A stretch of DNA of 64,000 bases from positions 186,001 through 250,000 of the forward strand of contig CAKZFX010000009.1 of NCBI GenBank assembly GCA_936908745.1, in the 5' to 3' direction. Source of the stretch: an uncultured Chitinophagaceae bacterium. Its GTDB lineage: Bacteria > Bacteroidota > Bacteroidia > Chitinophagales > Chitinophagaceae. The position numbers were made by a program, and so were the translations under genes. This document shows, piece by piece, positions 7,887-16,673 of the stretch. Under the pieces are notes generated by a model that saw only the letters and a list, made by a program, of their open reading frames with translations, made no database searches and was not told the origin of the DNA. Within the stretch, counting starts at the first letter, position 1, and each line of letters starts with the position of its first letter.

Positions 7887-9142
7887 CCGTACCTCATACG
7901 ATCAAAAAGGCACTCAACTATAATGAACAAAAAGTGCAGCGGGAACAGGCCGAATGCCTATATGCACATGATTTTTTAAAAGAAGCCGATAACCTGAATT
8001 TTTATGAAAAGCTTGAACGCTTTGAAAAGCTGAACGAGCTGAATACAAGGGCAGCAACTAATACGCTGCATGTCTCACTGAATTTTGATCCATCTGAAAA
8101 GCTGAGCAAAGAACAAATGATCGAGATAGCAAAAGTCTATATGGAGAAGATGGGCTTTGGCGATCAGCCTTACCTGGTTTATGTTCATTATGATGCAGGG
8201 CATCCGCATATTCATATTGTATCAACTGCCATTAAGAAAGATGGCAAGCGGATCTCACTGCACAATATCGGACGCAATCAATCCAGTCAGGCCAGAAGAG
8301 AAATTGAAAAAATGTTCAACCTGGTCAGGGCAGAAGATCAAAAAAAGAAACCCGAACAAAAAATTGAGAGTAACGCTACTCAAAAAATAAAATACGGAAA
8401 GATGGAAACTAAGCGGGCAATCACGAATGTGTTAGATACTGTGATTGATCAGTACAAGTTTACTTCTCTGGAAGAATTCAATGCCGTGCTTCGTCAATAC
8501 AACGTGGTTGCCGACCGCGGCCGTGAAGAAGGAATAATTTACCGCAAAGGAGGTCTTGTTTTCAGGGTGCTGGATGAAAATGGAAATAAAGTGGGTGTAC
8601 CAGTGAAGGCGAGTTCCATCTACAGTAAACCGACACTTAAAAACCTGGAGAAGAAATTTGAGCAAAATGAACAGTTAAGATTACCTCATAAAAAAATACT
8701 GAAGACAAAAATTGACTGGATCATGGTGAAGCCGCCGAAAACCCTTGAAGAATTACAGCGGCAGCTTCAAAAAGAGAAGATCACACTTGTTATCCGAAGG
8801 AATGCAGAAGGTAAAGTTTATGGACTTACCTATATCGATCACAACACGAAAACGGTATTTAATGGAAGTGATTTAGGAAAGCCTTATAGTGCGAAGGGTA
8901 TGCAGGAGAAGATAGAAAGCTCAACCCCTGTTCCGGAAATTTCAAACAGACAGGATAGTCTCAGCTTTACAAAGAAAGATGAAACAATCGATCGCATTCC
9001 TGCGCAGCAAGACCATAGTGCTGACCAATCTATGAGTAAGCAACAGGACATTTTAGATGAGCTAACAGACACAGCTAAAAATCAAGCGGGCGTACCGTTT
9101 GAGCTTCGCAAACGAAAGAAACAAAAAAAGAAAAAATTATAG
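7871..9142 (+). CDS. mobB: Relaxase MobB (mobilization nuclease)
   Basis: 423-aa relaxase of the Relaxase/Mobilisation nuclease family (PF03432 type). It nicks oriT and stays bound to the transferred strand. The metal-binding three-histidine motif is intact: VHYDAGHPHIHIV with H106, D108, H111, H113 and H115. The region before it (LHVSLNFDPSEKLSKEQM, then GFGDQPYLVY) is characteristic of Bacteroidota MobB proteins. The N-terminus holds Y17, a candidate nicking tyrosine, in the ALNYNEQKV segment. The C-terminus is lysine-rich (RKRKKQKKKKL), as expected for DNA contact. It lies between mobA and mobC. Confidence 0.9.
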   Translation: MVTVVTVPHTIKKALNYNEQKVQREQAECLYAHDFLKEADNLNFYEKLERFEKLNELNTRAATNTLHVSLNFDPSEKLSKEQMIEIAKVYMEKMGFGDQPYLVYVHYDAGHPHIHIVSTAIKKDGKRISLHNIGRNQSSQARREIEKMFNLVRAEDQKKKPEQKIESNATQKIKYGKMETKRAITNVLDTVIDQYKFTSLEEFNAVLRQYNVVADRGREEGIIYRKGGLVFRVLDENGNKVGVPVKASSIYSKPTLKNLEKKFEQNEQLRLPHKKILKTKIDWIMVKPPKTLEELQRQLQKEKITLVIRRNAEGKVYGLTYIDHNTKTVFNGSDLGKPYSAKGMQEKIESSTPVPEISNRQDSLSFTKKDETIDRIPAQQDHSADQSMSKQQDILDELTDTAKNQAGVPFELRKRKKQKKKKL

Positions 9143-9162
9143 CAACTTAAAAAATATAAACT

Positions 9163-11142
9163 ATGCAGACCGGTGAGAATGAACAGGGATTACGAAAGAT
9201 TGTGGATCTGACAAGAATGATGGCCATTGCAATACTACTGATTCACTTTTATTACTATTGTTACCGTGCATTTGACCAGTGGCAACTGACCAGTATCATA
9301 ACGGACAGGCTGCTGCACAATATTCAATCCACTGGACTATTTTCAAATTTGCATAAATCCAAATTGATTGCGCTGTGTTTATTAGCGATTTCCTTGTTGG
9401 GTGCAAAAGGGAGAAAGGATGAAAAACTGGGATACCGGCCTATAGTTGTGTATATGGTTTCGGGACTGCTGCTTTACCTGGGAGGATATATTTGTTTATA
9501 CATGCGTGAAAGCATTACGACTATTGCAGTTCTTTATGGCGTAATCACAACAACAGGGTTTGTGTTGTTTCTTACAGGCGGAACACTCTTATCCCGGATA
9601 ATCAAGCAGCGGCTTCGTAACGATATTTTCAATAAGGAAAACGAAACCTTTCCGCAGGAAGAAAGGTTGTTGAACAATGAATTCTCCATTAACCTTCCGG
9701 CACAATATCATTTGAAAGGAAAGAATCGCAAAAGCTGGATCAATATCATCAATCCTTTTCGTGGATTGCTGTTACTGGGTTCACCGGGTAGTGGTAAATC
9801 TTACTTTGTAATTCAGCACATCATCAAACAACATATCGGTAAAGGTTTTTCTATGTTTGTGTATGATTTCAAGTTTGATGATCTCTCCAGGATCGCCTAT
9901 AACCAGTTTAAGCAAAACAGGAATAAATATCCTGCCGCAGCAGGGTTTTATGTGATCAATTTTGATGACCTGAGCCGTTCCCACCGCTGCAACCCGCTGG
10001 ATGTTTCCACCATGCATGATATTACCGATGCGGCTGAATCTTCCAGAACTATTATGCTCGGCTTAAACCAGGAATGGATCAAAAAGCAGGGTGATTTTTT
10101 TGTCGAGTCGCCTATCAATTTCCTGACCGCCCTGATCTGGTTCTTATGTAAATACAAGGATGGGAAATACTGCACCTTAGCGCATGTGATTGAACTGGCG
10201 CAGGTGGAATACAAAAAGCTCTTTTCCATTCTCCGGGCCGAGCCCCAGATAGAGGTGCTGATCAACCCCTTCGTTTCGGCTTTCCTGAATGATGCCATGG
10301 AACAGTTGGAGGGCCAGATCGCCAGTGCAAAGATCAGTCTGGCCAAACTAGCTTCGCCCCAGCTTTATTATGTGCTCTCAGGCAATGATTTCAGCCTGGA
10401 TATTAATAACCCGGACAGCCCTAAAATCCTCTGTATGGGCAATAATCCTCAAAAATCAGCCACTTACGGGGCTGTGGTGTCACTTTATGTCACGGCTCTG
10501 ACCCGGATGATGAACCGGAAAAACCTGCATAAAAGCAGCCTTGTATTTGACGAATTCCCGACCATCTATTTTAACGGCATTGACAACCTGATCGCCACCG
10601 CCCGGTCAAATAAGGTTGCCACAACCCTGGCCGTCCAGGATTCCAGCCAGTTGAAGGTTCATTACGGGAAGGAGCAGGCAGAAGTAATACTCAATATCGT
10701 GGGCAATGTAATCAGCGGACAGGTGGCTGGTGAAACTGCCAAGCAACTCTCGGAACGCTTTGGTAAGATCATGCAGGACCGGGAAAGCATTTCTATCAAC
10801 CGGCAGGACACTTCGATCAGCCGTTCCAAGCAACTCGAACTGGCTATTCCGCAATCAAAAATATCTTCACTTTCGTCGGGTGAATTTGTGGGCATGGTAG
10901 CCGATAACCCGGATCAGAAAATAGAACTGAAAACTTTTTGCTGTGAAATAATCAATGATCATGCGAGGCTGAAAGCGGAACAGGGAAATTACAGTGATTT
11001 ACCCGTCATTTCTCCGGTGACCCAAACTGAAGTATTGGAAAACTATCTCCAGATTAAAAAAGACATTCAGTATATCATGCAAACTGAGATGGAACGTATG
11101 CTTGATACCCCTGATCTCTCTGACCTGATTATCCAGAAGTAA
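9163..11142 (+). CDS. mobC: Type IV coupling protein MobC/TraG-like
   Basis: 659-aa VirD4/TraG-family ATPase that brings the relaxase-DNA complex to the conjugation channel. Hydrophobic segments near residues 18-36, 68-80, 94-113 and 120-142 anchor it in the inner membrane. The Walker A motif GSPGSGKS is at 206-213. A Walker B-like SLVFDEFPTIYF occurs in the cytosolic domain, followed by the conserved ATARSNKVATTLAVQD segment. It is the last gene of the mob block, 20 bases after mobB. No type IV secretion genes are seen in the window, so the element either carries them to the left or borrows a helper's. Confidence 0.9.
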   Translation: MQTGENEQGLRKIVDLTRMMAIAILLIHFYYYCYRAFDQWQLTSIITDRLLHNIQSTGLFSNLHKSKLIALCLLAISLLGAKGRKDEKLGYRPIVVYMVSGLLLYLGGYICLYMRESITTIAVLYGVITTTGFVLFLTGGTLLSRIIKQRLRNDIFNKENETFPQEERLLNNEFSINLPAQYHLKGKNRKSWINIINPFRGLLLLGSPGSGKSYFVIQHIIKQHIGKGFSMFVYDFKFDDLSRIAYNQFKQNRNKYPAAAGFYVINFDDLSRSHRCNPLDVSTMHDITDAAESSRTIMLGLNQEWIKKQGDFFVESPINFLTALIWFLCKYKDGKYCTLAHVIELAQVEYKKLFSILRAEPQIEVLINPFVSAFLNDAMEQLEGQIASAKISLAKLASPQLYYVLSGNDFSLDINNPDSPKILCMGNNPQKSATYGAVVSLYVTALTRMMNRKNLHKSSLVFDEFPTIYFNGIDNLIATARSNKVATTLAVQDSSQLKVHYGKEQAEVILNIVGNVISGQVAGETAKQLSERFGKIMQDRESISINRQDTSISRSKQLELAIPQSKISSLSSGEFVGMVADNPDQKIELKTFCCEIINDHARLKAEQGNYSDLPVISPVTQTEVLENYLQIKKDIQYIMQTEMERMLDTPDLSDLIIQK

Positions 11143-11156
11143 GCACCGGTTTTTAA

Positions 11157-11174
11157 GTATTTTTGCAAATACTA
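11157..11174 (+). promoter_or_regulatory. Candidate promoter/operator before the HNH-HEPN pair
   Basis: TATTTTTG at 11158-11165 fits the Bacteroidota -7 element TAnnTTTG and lies inside the perfect palindrome AGTATTT-ttgc-AAATACT. It is 35 bases before the ATG at 11200. No convincing -33 TTG is seen. A palindrome over the -7 box suggests repressor control. Confidence 0.4.
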
Positions 11175-11199
11175 TCGTTTCAATTCTTATAGCTTTAAT

Positions 11200-12267
11200 A
11201 TGTGTATTTATCTGGGGGATAAGATCGGGCTACATTATGTGAATCAGGAACATATTTTTCCTGCTGGTATCGGAGGTATTGCAAAACTTCCGAATGGATT
11301 TGTCAGTGACGAGTTTAACAAAATGATCTCTGCACTGGAGTTAGATCTTATGCGGAATTCGCTGCTCTCAATTCCTCGTCATTTCGAAGGGCCTGGCAAA
11401 CGGGGCAAACTCGCAGAAAAGTTTCACTCCCCTTCAAAAGTATCAGTAATTAAAAATTTAAAAGACAACACCCACTCACTTGGATATACAATAAAGGGTA
11501 AGCCTTACGAGATAGCACAAATCAGTTTGAATTCGGATACCGGAGAAACCACCCTTAGCTTCCCAAATGACCAGTCAGCAGATTTTGAATCAAAAATTAA
11601 AGATTTTCACGAGTGTAGTAAACAGATCGACCGGGACAAAACAATCGAGCTTGATGGAAGCATGCTGCCGGAAAATATTATTCTGTTTGGCATAACAAAA
11701 CAGAAGAACGGGACATTAAAATCATTTATTGCCAAAAATAACCTTAACCAATTTCAACTTAATGCTGAAATGATCGAGCGGATTGCTGAAGACTATTGCA
11801 CGCAATCCAAAGAACCTTCCTTAGTGAAATATCACGCCCAGGTTCATGCAAAAGCCACCTTGAGCGAGGATCATTTCAGGATATTCGCCAAAATTGCCAT
11901 CAACTTTATAGCATCAATCAAAGGCTGCGATTTTATAAAGACCGACAGGTTTAAACCTGTGGTTAATTGGGTGACCAACGGAGGAGAAAATAAATATGCA
12001 CGTTTGATTCCTGAAATAAATTTATTCGGAACAGACGCATTGAATTTCCCTGTGTCATCTCATTATGCAATTGTTTCCAAAGTGCATGACAGGCTGATCG
12101 CCTACGTCTCACTGTATAGTTCACTGACTATATTTTTAGACTTCGGATTCATAATGAATGAACCTTTCAGTGACAAAGGCTTGATTTGTGACTGGAAAAA
12201 TAGAAAGGAATACTCACTGCTTGAATATATCTCCACATTGGTAGTTAATCCCCATACGCCTGCATAA
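11200..12267 (+). CDS. Degenerate HNH-like protein
   Basis: 355 aa. The N-terminus follows the layout of HNH proteins of the CIYC...EHIIP...LGG...CDDCN type. Here it reads MCIYLGD, then EHIFPAGIGG (E17, H18), then GFVSDEFN (N40). The histidine and asparagine positions remain, but the expected second cysteine of CxxC and both cysteines of the CDDCN part are replaced (L5, S36, F39). Zinc binding, and probably nuclease activity, may therefore be lost or altered. The remaining 300 residues match nothing I know. It overlaps the next gene by one base (TAATG) and probably forms a two-gene defence unit with the HEPN protein. Confidence 0.58.
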   Translation: MCIYLGDKIGLHYVNQEHIFPAGIGGIAKLPNGFVSDEFNKMISALELDLMRNSLLSIPRHFEGPGKRGKLAEKFHSPSKVSVIKNLKDNTHSLGYTIKGKPYEIAQISLNSDTGETTLSFPNDQSADFESKIKDFHECSKQIDRDKTIELDGSMLPENIILFGITKQKNGTLKSFIAKNNLNQFQLNAEMIERIAEDYCTQSKEPSLVKYHAQVHAKATLSEDHFRIFAKIAINFIASIKGCDFIKTDRFKPVVNWVTNGGENKYARLIPEINLFGTDALNFPVSSHYAIVSKVHDRLIAYVSLYSSLTIFLDFGFIMNEPFSDKGLICDWKNRKEYSLLEYISTLVVNPHTPA

Positions 12268-13763
12268 TGAAATATGATGTTTATGATCCAAGAAAGGAAT
12301 GGGAGAACTTCGACTTTCCCATAGAAATTTCAAATCTCGAATTTGAAAAGAACTTTCATGAATTATCCGGAACAACATGCAGCATCCGCATAATAAGGGA
12401 TGACAATTTTAAATTGAAGGCAACAATCAAAGGACATACATTAAAACCCAAAGCGCTCGATCAGGACAAAAGAGAGGAAGGACCAGGTAATTTTGCAGCA
12501 CTTGATATTATAACGGGTTACGATGCGGACAATCAATATGCTTACACACTTACAAAGTGTGTAATAGGTAGCTACTCCCTCAAAGGCAGTTATTTTGAGA
12601 ACCTGGGTATGCCTTTTACGGCCGATCTTCATTTTGACTCGTTCTCTAAGAAACCAAAGCAATACCAACCTGACAATAACATTTCGATCATACACTATGA
12701 GTGGTTTGTTTCCTCATCGGTGAGTTTTTTTTACCCTGGATCGACCCGGAGATTTTTTAAGGACGTCTACCATAAAAACAGGGACGGTTTTGACGTGGCA
12801 ATCAACTCAGACAAAATTTATCCGAATAGTTCAAGCAGGGACTTTTTTACCGTAGATGTGCCCGGCCTTAAGTGTATTGTTTCTGAGGTTCCAAAAGATT
12901 TCAAACTTTCTTGGGCTGAATGTTTTTGTTTTGAATACCGGTCATCGTTCGGATTAGACATAGCAAAATCTACCAAGAAATCGCTGGAATTTTTTCTGGG
13001 ATTTTTGTTTGGCACGGAGATGATAAAAATCGGCTCCACAACTTTTGCAGGCGAAGAGATTATTTGTCAGGAAGCGTTTTCACCTGAGGGTGGTGATGTC
13101 AAACATTTTTGCCAGAATGGTTCTAAGCCACCAATACAATTTAATGAGCAATATGAATGGGGTAAGGTTCAATACCTGGTTGATAAGTATTTTCCTATTT
13201 ATCTAAAGCTTGACAAAGAATTGGATTTGGAAAGCATTCTATGGAGGTTTTTCCAGGCAAAAACAGTTCCTGTAGGTGTTAATTTGCCTATCCTTTCCAG
13301 TGCTTTGGAGAAGCTATGCCGGAATTATTTGAAAGCACACCCGGAAGTAAAACTGGACTATCTTGACGAAACCACCTACTTGTCAATAGTAGAACCAGAA
13401 ATCGAATTGATAAAAAACAAGTTGGCGAATATTGAGGATACTTCCATTATTATTAATAAGCTAAAGGGAGCTTACAAACGCGGCGACAATGAACGATTGA
13501 ATTTGTTTTTTAAATTAATCGACCTGCCAGTAAATGATTTGGAAAAGAAAGCCCTGAAAGCAAGAAACTCTATGGCGCATGGTGGAGCAGATGCTAAAAC
13601 CATGGAGAAAGCAAAGAAACTGATTTTACATACAAGAGTCTACGAAACTCTATTTCACCGTGTGTTCCTTCGGGTATTGGGCTACGACGATTACTATATC
13701 GACTACTATCTTTCAGGAACCAAATCAAGAAAAATAACTACACCGACCGGCCCAAAGGAGTGA
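12267..13763 (+). CDS. HEPN-domain protein, partner of the HNH-like gene
   Basis: 498 aa. The N-terminal 250 residues are beta-rich and unlike anything I can name, though the overall two-part layout is like ApeA proteins. The C-terminal half is helical and contains KARNSMAHGGAD, a HEPN R-x4-H motif (R433 and H438), in the usual position near the C-terminus. Predicted activity is RNA cleavage; this is inferred from the motif. The start ATG shares its A with the stop of the preceding gene, so expression is coupled. A few bases separate it from the convergent gene ending at 13773. Confidence 0.62.
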   Translation: MKYDVYDPRKEWENFDFPIEISNLEFEKNFHELSGTTCSIRIIRDDNFKLKATIKGHTLKPKALDQDKREEGPGNFAALDIITGYDADNQYAYTLTKCVIGSYSLKGSYFENLGMPFTADLHFDSFSKKPKQYQPDNNISIIHYEWFVSSSVSFFYPGSTRRFFKDVYHKNRDGFDVAINSDKIYPNSSSRDFFTVDVPGLKCIVSEVPKDFKLSWAECFCFEYRSSFGLDIAKSTKKSLEFFLGFLFGTEMIKIGSTTFAGEEIICQEAFSPEGGDVKHFCQNGSKPPIQFNEQYEWGKVQYLVDKYFPIYLKLDKELDLESILWRFFQAKTVPVGVNLPILSSALEKLCRNYLKAHPEVKLDYLDETTYLSIVEPEIELIKNKLANIEDTSIIINKLKGAYKRGDNERLNLFFKLIDLPVNDLEKKALKARNSMAHGGADAKTMEKAKKLILHTRVYETLFHRVFLRVLGYDDYYIDYYLSGTKSRKITTPTGPKE

Positions 13764-13772
13764 AGTAATTGC

Positions 13773-14360
13773 TTAGGCAATCAAATACGCATTATAGTAA
13801 GCCGGGCTTAATTTCATAAAGGAATGGCTGGCCGAATCTAATTGACGGGTAGTTTCTGTAAAATCAACTGCATGTCCGGCTTCCGTTTCAAATGCAAATT
13901 TGTAATAGTAAACTGTTGTTACCAATAATGCACCCACAGCGTTTACCGTATTTTGAAGATTGGCTTCCGGGTAGTGATCATTTCGCTGGTGCTTCACGTT
14001 ATTATAGCTTTTCCACCAATCTGGATTTGTGGCTCCATTCCAGTTTTCCCAGGGTCTGTGAGTCATACCATACCGAGGAATTGAAACTTCTTCATTTATT
14101 AGAACAGGGATATGAGCGGTGATTGCTGCCTTATAGTGATTGATATTTTCAAATGCCCCGCCTGGTACTACGATACCGCATAATTGCTTCATGATAACAT
14201 CAACTTCTGAGGAAGCTGACAATAATATATGGGCTAATTCTATTGAATAGGTTTCAAGATTATCAGAACAGAATTCGATATACCTGGAAATCTTTTCAAG
14301 GTCATTTTGAATTGCCAGATAATAATTCCAATGATGTTTTGGTGTTGTAAAATGAAACAT
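13773..14360 (-). CDS. Small HEPN-like helical protein
   Basis: 195 aa, mainly helical. The segment WWKSYNNVKHQRNDHYPEAN (residues 115-134) has the W-x3-YN-x-VKH-x-R pattern found in a class of uncharacterised HEPN-like bundles, followed by a hydrophobic helix NTVNAVGALLVTTVYYY. The HEPN identity is less certain than for the three larger proteins because the spacing differs from R-x4-6-H. It is convergent with the HNH-HEPN pair and is the last gene of the accessory region before chromosomal genes resume. Confidence 0.5.
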   Translation of the reverse strand: MFHFTTPKHHWNYYLAIQNDLEKISRYIEFCSDNLETYSIELAHILLSASSEVDVIMKQLCGIVVPGGAFENINHYKAAITAHIPVLINEEVSIPRYGMTHRPWENWNGATNPDWWKSYNNVKHQRNDHYPEANLQNTVNAVGALLVTTVYYYKFAFETEAGHAVDFTETTRQLDSASHSFMKLSPAYYNAYLIA

Positions 14361-14367
14361 TGTTCAG

Positions 14368-14387
14368 CTAATTTCTATTGAAATTAG
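14368..14387. promoter_or_regulatory. Perfect inverted repeat upstream of the 195-aa gene
   Basis: CTAATTTC (14368-14375) and GAAATTAG (14380-14387) with a 4-nt spacer lie just upstream of the ATG at 14360. This may be an operator, or part of the element's end; the sequence does not decide which. Confidence 0.4.
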
Positions 14388-14446
14388 ACTATCTATTTCA
14401 TGATTTAACATTAACAGTTTTCATAAAAAAAGTACTTATTTTTGAG

Positions 14447-14476
14447 TTGTTCAATTGCTGAATTTGGTAAATTTGC
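14447..14476 (+). promoter_or_regulatory. Bacteroidota-type promoter
   Basis: TAAATTTGC (14468-14476) matches the -7 consensus TAnnTTTG, with TTG at 14447-14449 as the -33 element, 18 bases apart. It faces right into a gene-free stretch ending in a terminator. Confidence 0.5.
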
Positions 14477-14482
14477 AGCGTG

Positions 14483-14624
14483 ATTTGAGATATCGGGGTA
14501 TTTATTCGGACATACTTGTATTTTAGAGATTTGCAAAATATTGAGGAACAACGTAGATAGCTACGAGCATCGTGGCCGTCCGGTCCGCAAGAAAGCTTCA
14601 CAGCAATGTGAGGCTTTTTTGTTT
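14483..14624 (+). ncRNA. Candidate small RNA (promoter plus intrinsic terminator)
   Basis: Bases 14361-14635 contain no convincing protein gene. After the promoter at 14447-14476, about 130 bases follow with a small GTAG-ATAG-CTAC hairpin. They end in a strong terminator: AAAGCTTCACA (14592-14602), loop GCAA, TGTGAGGCTTT (14607-14617), then T-rich sequence. A short untranslated transcript is the simplest reading. Alternatives are a decayed gene, or an attachment region at the element boundary. The same hairpin may also stop the convergent S41 peptidase transcript. Confidence 0.4.
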
Positions 14625-14635
14625 TACCCCTTCTT

Positions 14636-16360
14636 CTATTGCAACAAACCCAGTGCTGTTTCCAATATTTCATCACGACCGGCGGCAACCGCTTTTGTGG
14701 TGATGATGACTTTCTTGTCAATCTTTACACCTGCTTGTTGCGAAGGCCGGCCGTCGGGATAAGCAACATGCCGCCCCGAAAAACTAAGCGTATATCCACC
14801 GGGTACAGGCAGGTAGATCATATCCCCATCAGCGCCGGAAGTTTGCACTCCTACCGTTACAGAAAGCCCGCTGTCTTGCATCAGCATCGTGATCAATTCA
14901 GACTGGCTATGTGTACGTTCATTCACCAGCAGGATTAATTTGCCCTCGTAAAGAGAAGAGGTAACCGGTGCAGCACTCACAGAAAAAGCATCAAAGTCAT
15001 AATATACACCCGGAAATTTGTTATAGTGTGGCCGCAGGGTGGCGAATGGCTGCAATGGTCGCCCCAATGCCGGTAATAATTTATTAAAGAACACTGCCAT
15101 GGTCCCATAACAACGAAGGTCGAGTAGAATTGCTTTTTTATGAGTAAGCATTAACCGCATCACGCTGTCAATCGCACGGTCATCTTCTGTTGTATTATAC
15201 AACACAGATAAATTAACCGCATCCACCCAGGCGATGCCGGTATCAACTGACCGCAATACAAAATCATTTTGCGTAGTACCATACCTGTTTTCTTTTTGAT
15301 ACAACGCTACGAGATTGCCACGGAATGTTTCGCCCGGAATTTGTAATTGCAATTTCCTGTTAACGGCTTTACCATTTCTCACTAACGAAATATTGATAAC
15401 ACTATCATTGCCACGAAATGGCAAGAGTAACCGTAACGAAGCCAGTTGTGTTTTCTTCTTCGGAACATTAGAGGCAGAAGTGTAATAATAGTAATCATTC
15501 ACCAGTTGCGGAACCGAACGGTTTCTCACTTTGGTGATCACATCACCGGGGTGAATATCCTGTTGCTGACAAGCCAGCGTATCAATATAATCCTTCACCA
15601 CGATTGAGTCGCCGACAAAGCGGAACGTAAATGGCGGAAAGTAACGCCCATACACTTCAGTACCATTTTTTATTGTCACTATTTCACCATGCGAATCATC
15701 AATAAGGGCGTTGAGCCGCATCAATTGACGTTCATAATCTGCCTGCGATATCGGTTGCATAAAAGCAGGGATAGATGCTGTAAGCACCGTATTCCAATCC
15801 CGTTTCAATATATATTTATACGGGTACAAGTATTCAACTGCATTCCAGTACCTCGCCAACGCCAGCAACTGATATGGCACATTGGGAAATTGCAGTTGCT
15901 TATACAATTTTTCCGCTGGTAATTCTGTTGCATGAAAATTCTCCGGCATATACAAATGCTGTGTTGCCTGCATGCCGGCCTTGCGCAATTTCTTTAAGTA
16001 AGAACGGGTTTGTATGCTAAGTAAATTGGAGGAAAAAAGGTTGGCGGTGCGATCGTTTTTCAAAAAAAGCGTTACGGTGTCTTTTGTAGTCAACACAGGA
16101 ACGGCACTCTTCGCATCCAGCGATGCAATCATACCCGCAATTACCGATTGGTATTCCTTTGTGTTGTTACAGGCGTTTACTTTATCCAAATGAAAAAGGA
16201 AAACACTGTCGGGTTCTGCCGCCCCGGTAGCTATAGCCGGGTGATAGTATTTCAGGAAACCCCAAACACGGATATAGTGCTGTATTCTTGATGGTGAGGG
16301 TGACGCATTTGCAGCAAGGGTAAGAAGCAGGACAGACACAATAATCCAACTACGTTTCAT
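14636..16360 (-). CDS. S41 family peptidase, exported
   Basis: 574 aa from the ATG at 16360; the upstream TTG-type extension to 16396 is unlikely because MKRSWIIVSVLLLTLAANA forms a clean signal peptide. The middle has a PDZ-like domain (CQQDIHPGDVITKVRNRSVP). The C-terminal part is the S41 (tail-specific protease) fold, with NERTHSQSELITML carrying the likely catalytic serine (S485 or S487) and a later GGYTLSFSGRHV strand. S41 members of this type in Bacteroidota are exported peptidases of unknown substrate. The gene is divergent from the L,D-transpeptidase and lies just outside the accessory island. Confidence 0.85.
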   Translation of the reverse strand: MKRSWIIVSVLLLTLAANASPSPSRIQHYIRVWGFLKYYHPAIATGAAEPDSVFLFHLDKVNACNNTKEYQSVIAGMIASLDAKSAVPVLTTKDTVTLFLKNDRTANLFSSNLLSIQTRSYLKKLRKAGMQATQHLYMPENFHATELPAEKLYKQLQFPNVPYQLLALARYWNAVEYLYPYKYILKRDWNTVLTASIPAFMQPISQADYERQLMRLNALIDDSHGEIVTIKNGTEVYGRYFPPFTFRFVGDSIVVKDYIDTLACQQQDIHPGDVITKVRNRSVPQLVNDYYYYTSASNVPKKKTQLASLRLLLPFRGNDSVINISLVRNGKAVNRKLQLQIPGETFRGNLVALYQKENRYGTTQNDFVLRSVDTGIAWVDAVNLSVLYNTTEDDRAIDSVMRLMLTHKKAILLDLRCYGTMAVFFNKLLPALGRPLQPFATLRPHYNKFPGVYYDFDAFSVSAAPVTSSLYEGKLILLVNERTHSQSELITMLMQDSGLSVTVGVQTSGADGDMIYLPVPGGYTLSFSGRHVAYPDGRPSQQAGVKIDKKVIITTKAVAAGRDEILETALGLLQ

Positions 16361-16491
16361 CGGGGTATGGTTTTGCCCCGAAGATAAGTGATACATAACT
16401 ACCTGTAAAATTGCATTTTATGGAGCATTTTAACATTTGTTAAAATTGCTTAACAGTTTGTTCAATCGCCAATCAATCCCCTGTTATTTCG

Positions 16492-16577
16492 TAACTTTGC
16501 AATCTCTTTTGAAGCCGAATCAAGGAGAAAATCAAAATAAGCTGCCCGATGAGACGTATCGTCTTATTGGGTTTTTT
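16492..16577 (+). ncRNA. Candidate short leader or small RNA upstream of the L,D-transpeptidase
   Basis: TAACTTTGC at 16492-16500 is a perfect -7 element (no clear -33). About 45 bases later there is a long hairpin, CCCGATGAGACG (16545-16556), loop TAT, CGTCTTATTGGG (16560-16571), followed by six T: a textbook intrinsic terminator. The transcript would be about 65-70 nt, ending 97 bases before the next ATG. It is either an independent small RNA or an attenuator for the downstream gene. The rest of the 16361-16673 gap holds nothing I recognise. Confidence 0.45.
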
Positions 16578-16673
16578 ATTGGCCTTATTCTATTGAAGAA
16601 CTTTTTTACAGGCAGGAAACAATATATAGCCGGAGAGAGAGTTATTGTGAATGGTTAAAACTGGTTAAGTAGT

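Noticed and set aside
1..14400. Complete integrative conjugative element
   Set aside because: No integrase, no tra/type IV secretion genes and no paired att sites are in the window; only the mobilization part can be supported.
14398..14762. Overlapping short open frames on both strands near the island end
   Set aside because: They lie over a terminator hairpin and the 3' end of the S41 gene and have no coherent protein features.
16437..16658. Open frame on the plus strand before the L,D-transpeptidase
   Set aside because: It covers the promoter and terminator unit, has no recognisable domain, and its composition reads like non-coding sequence.
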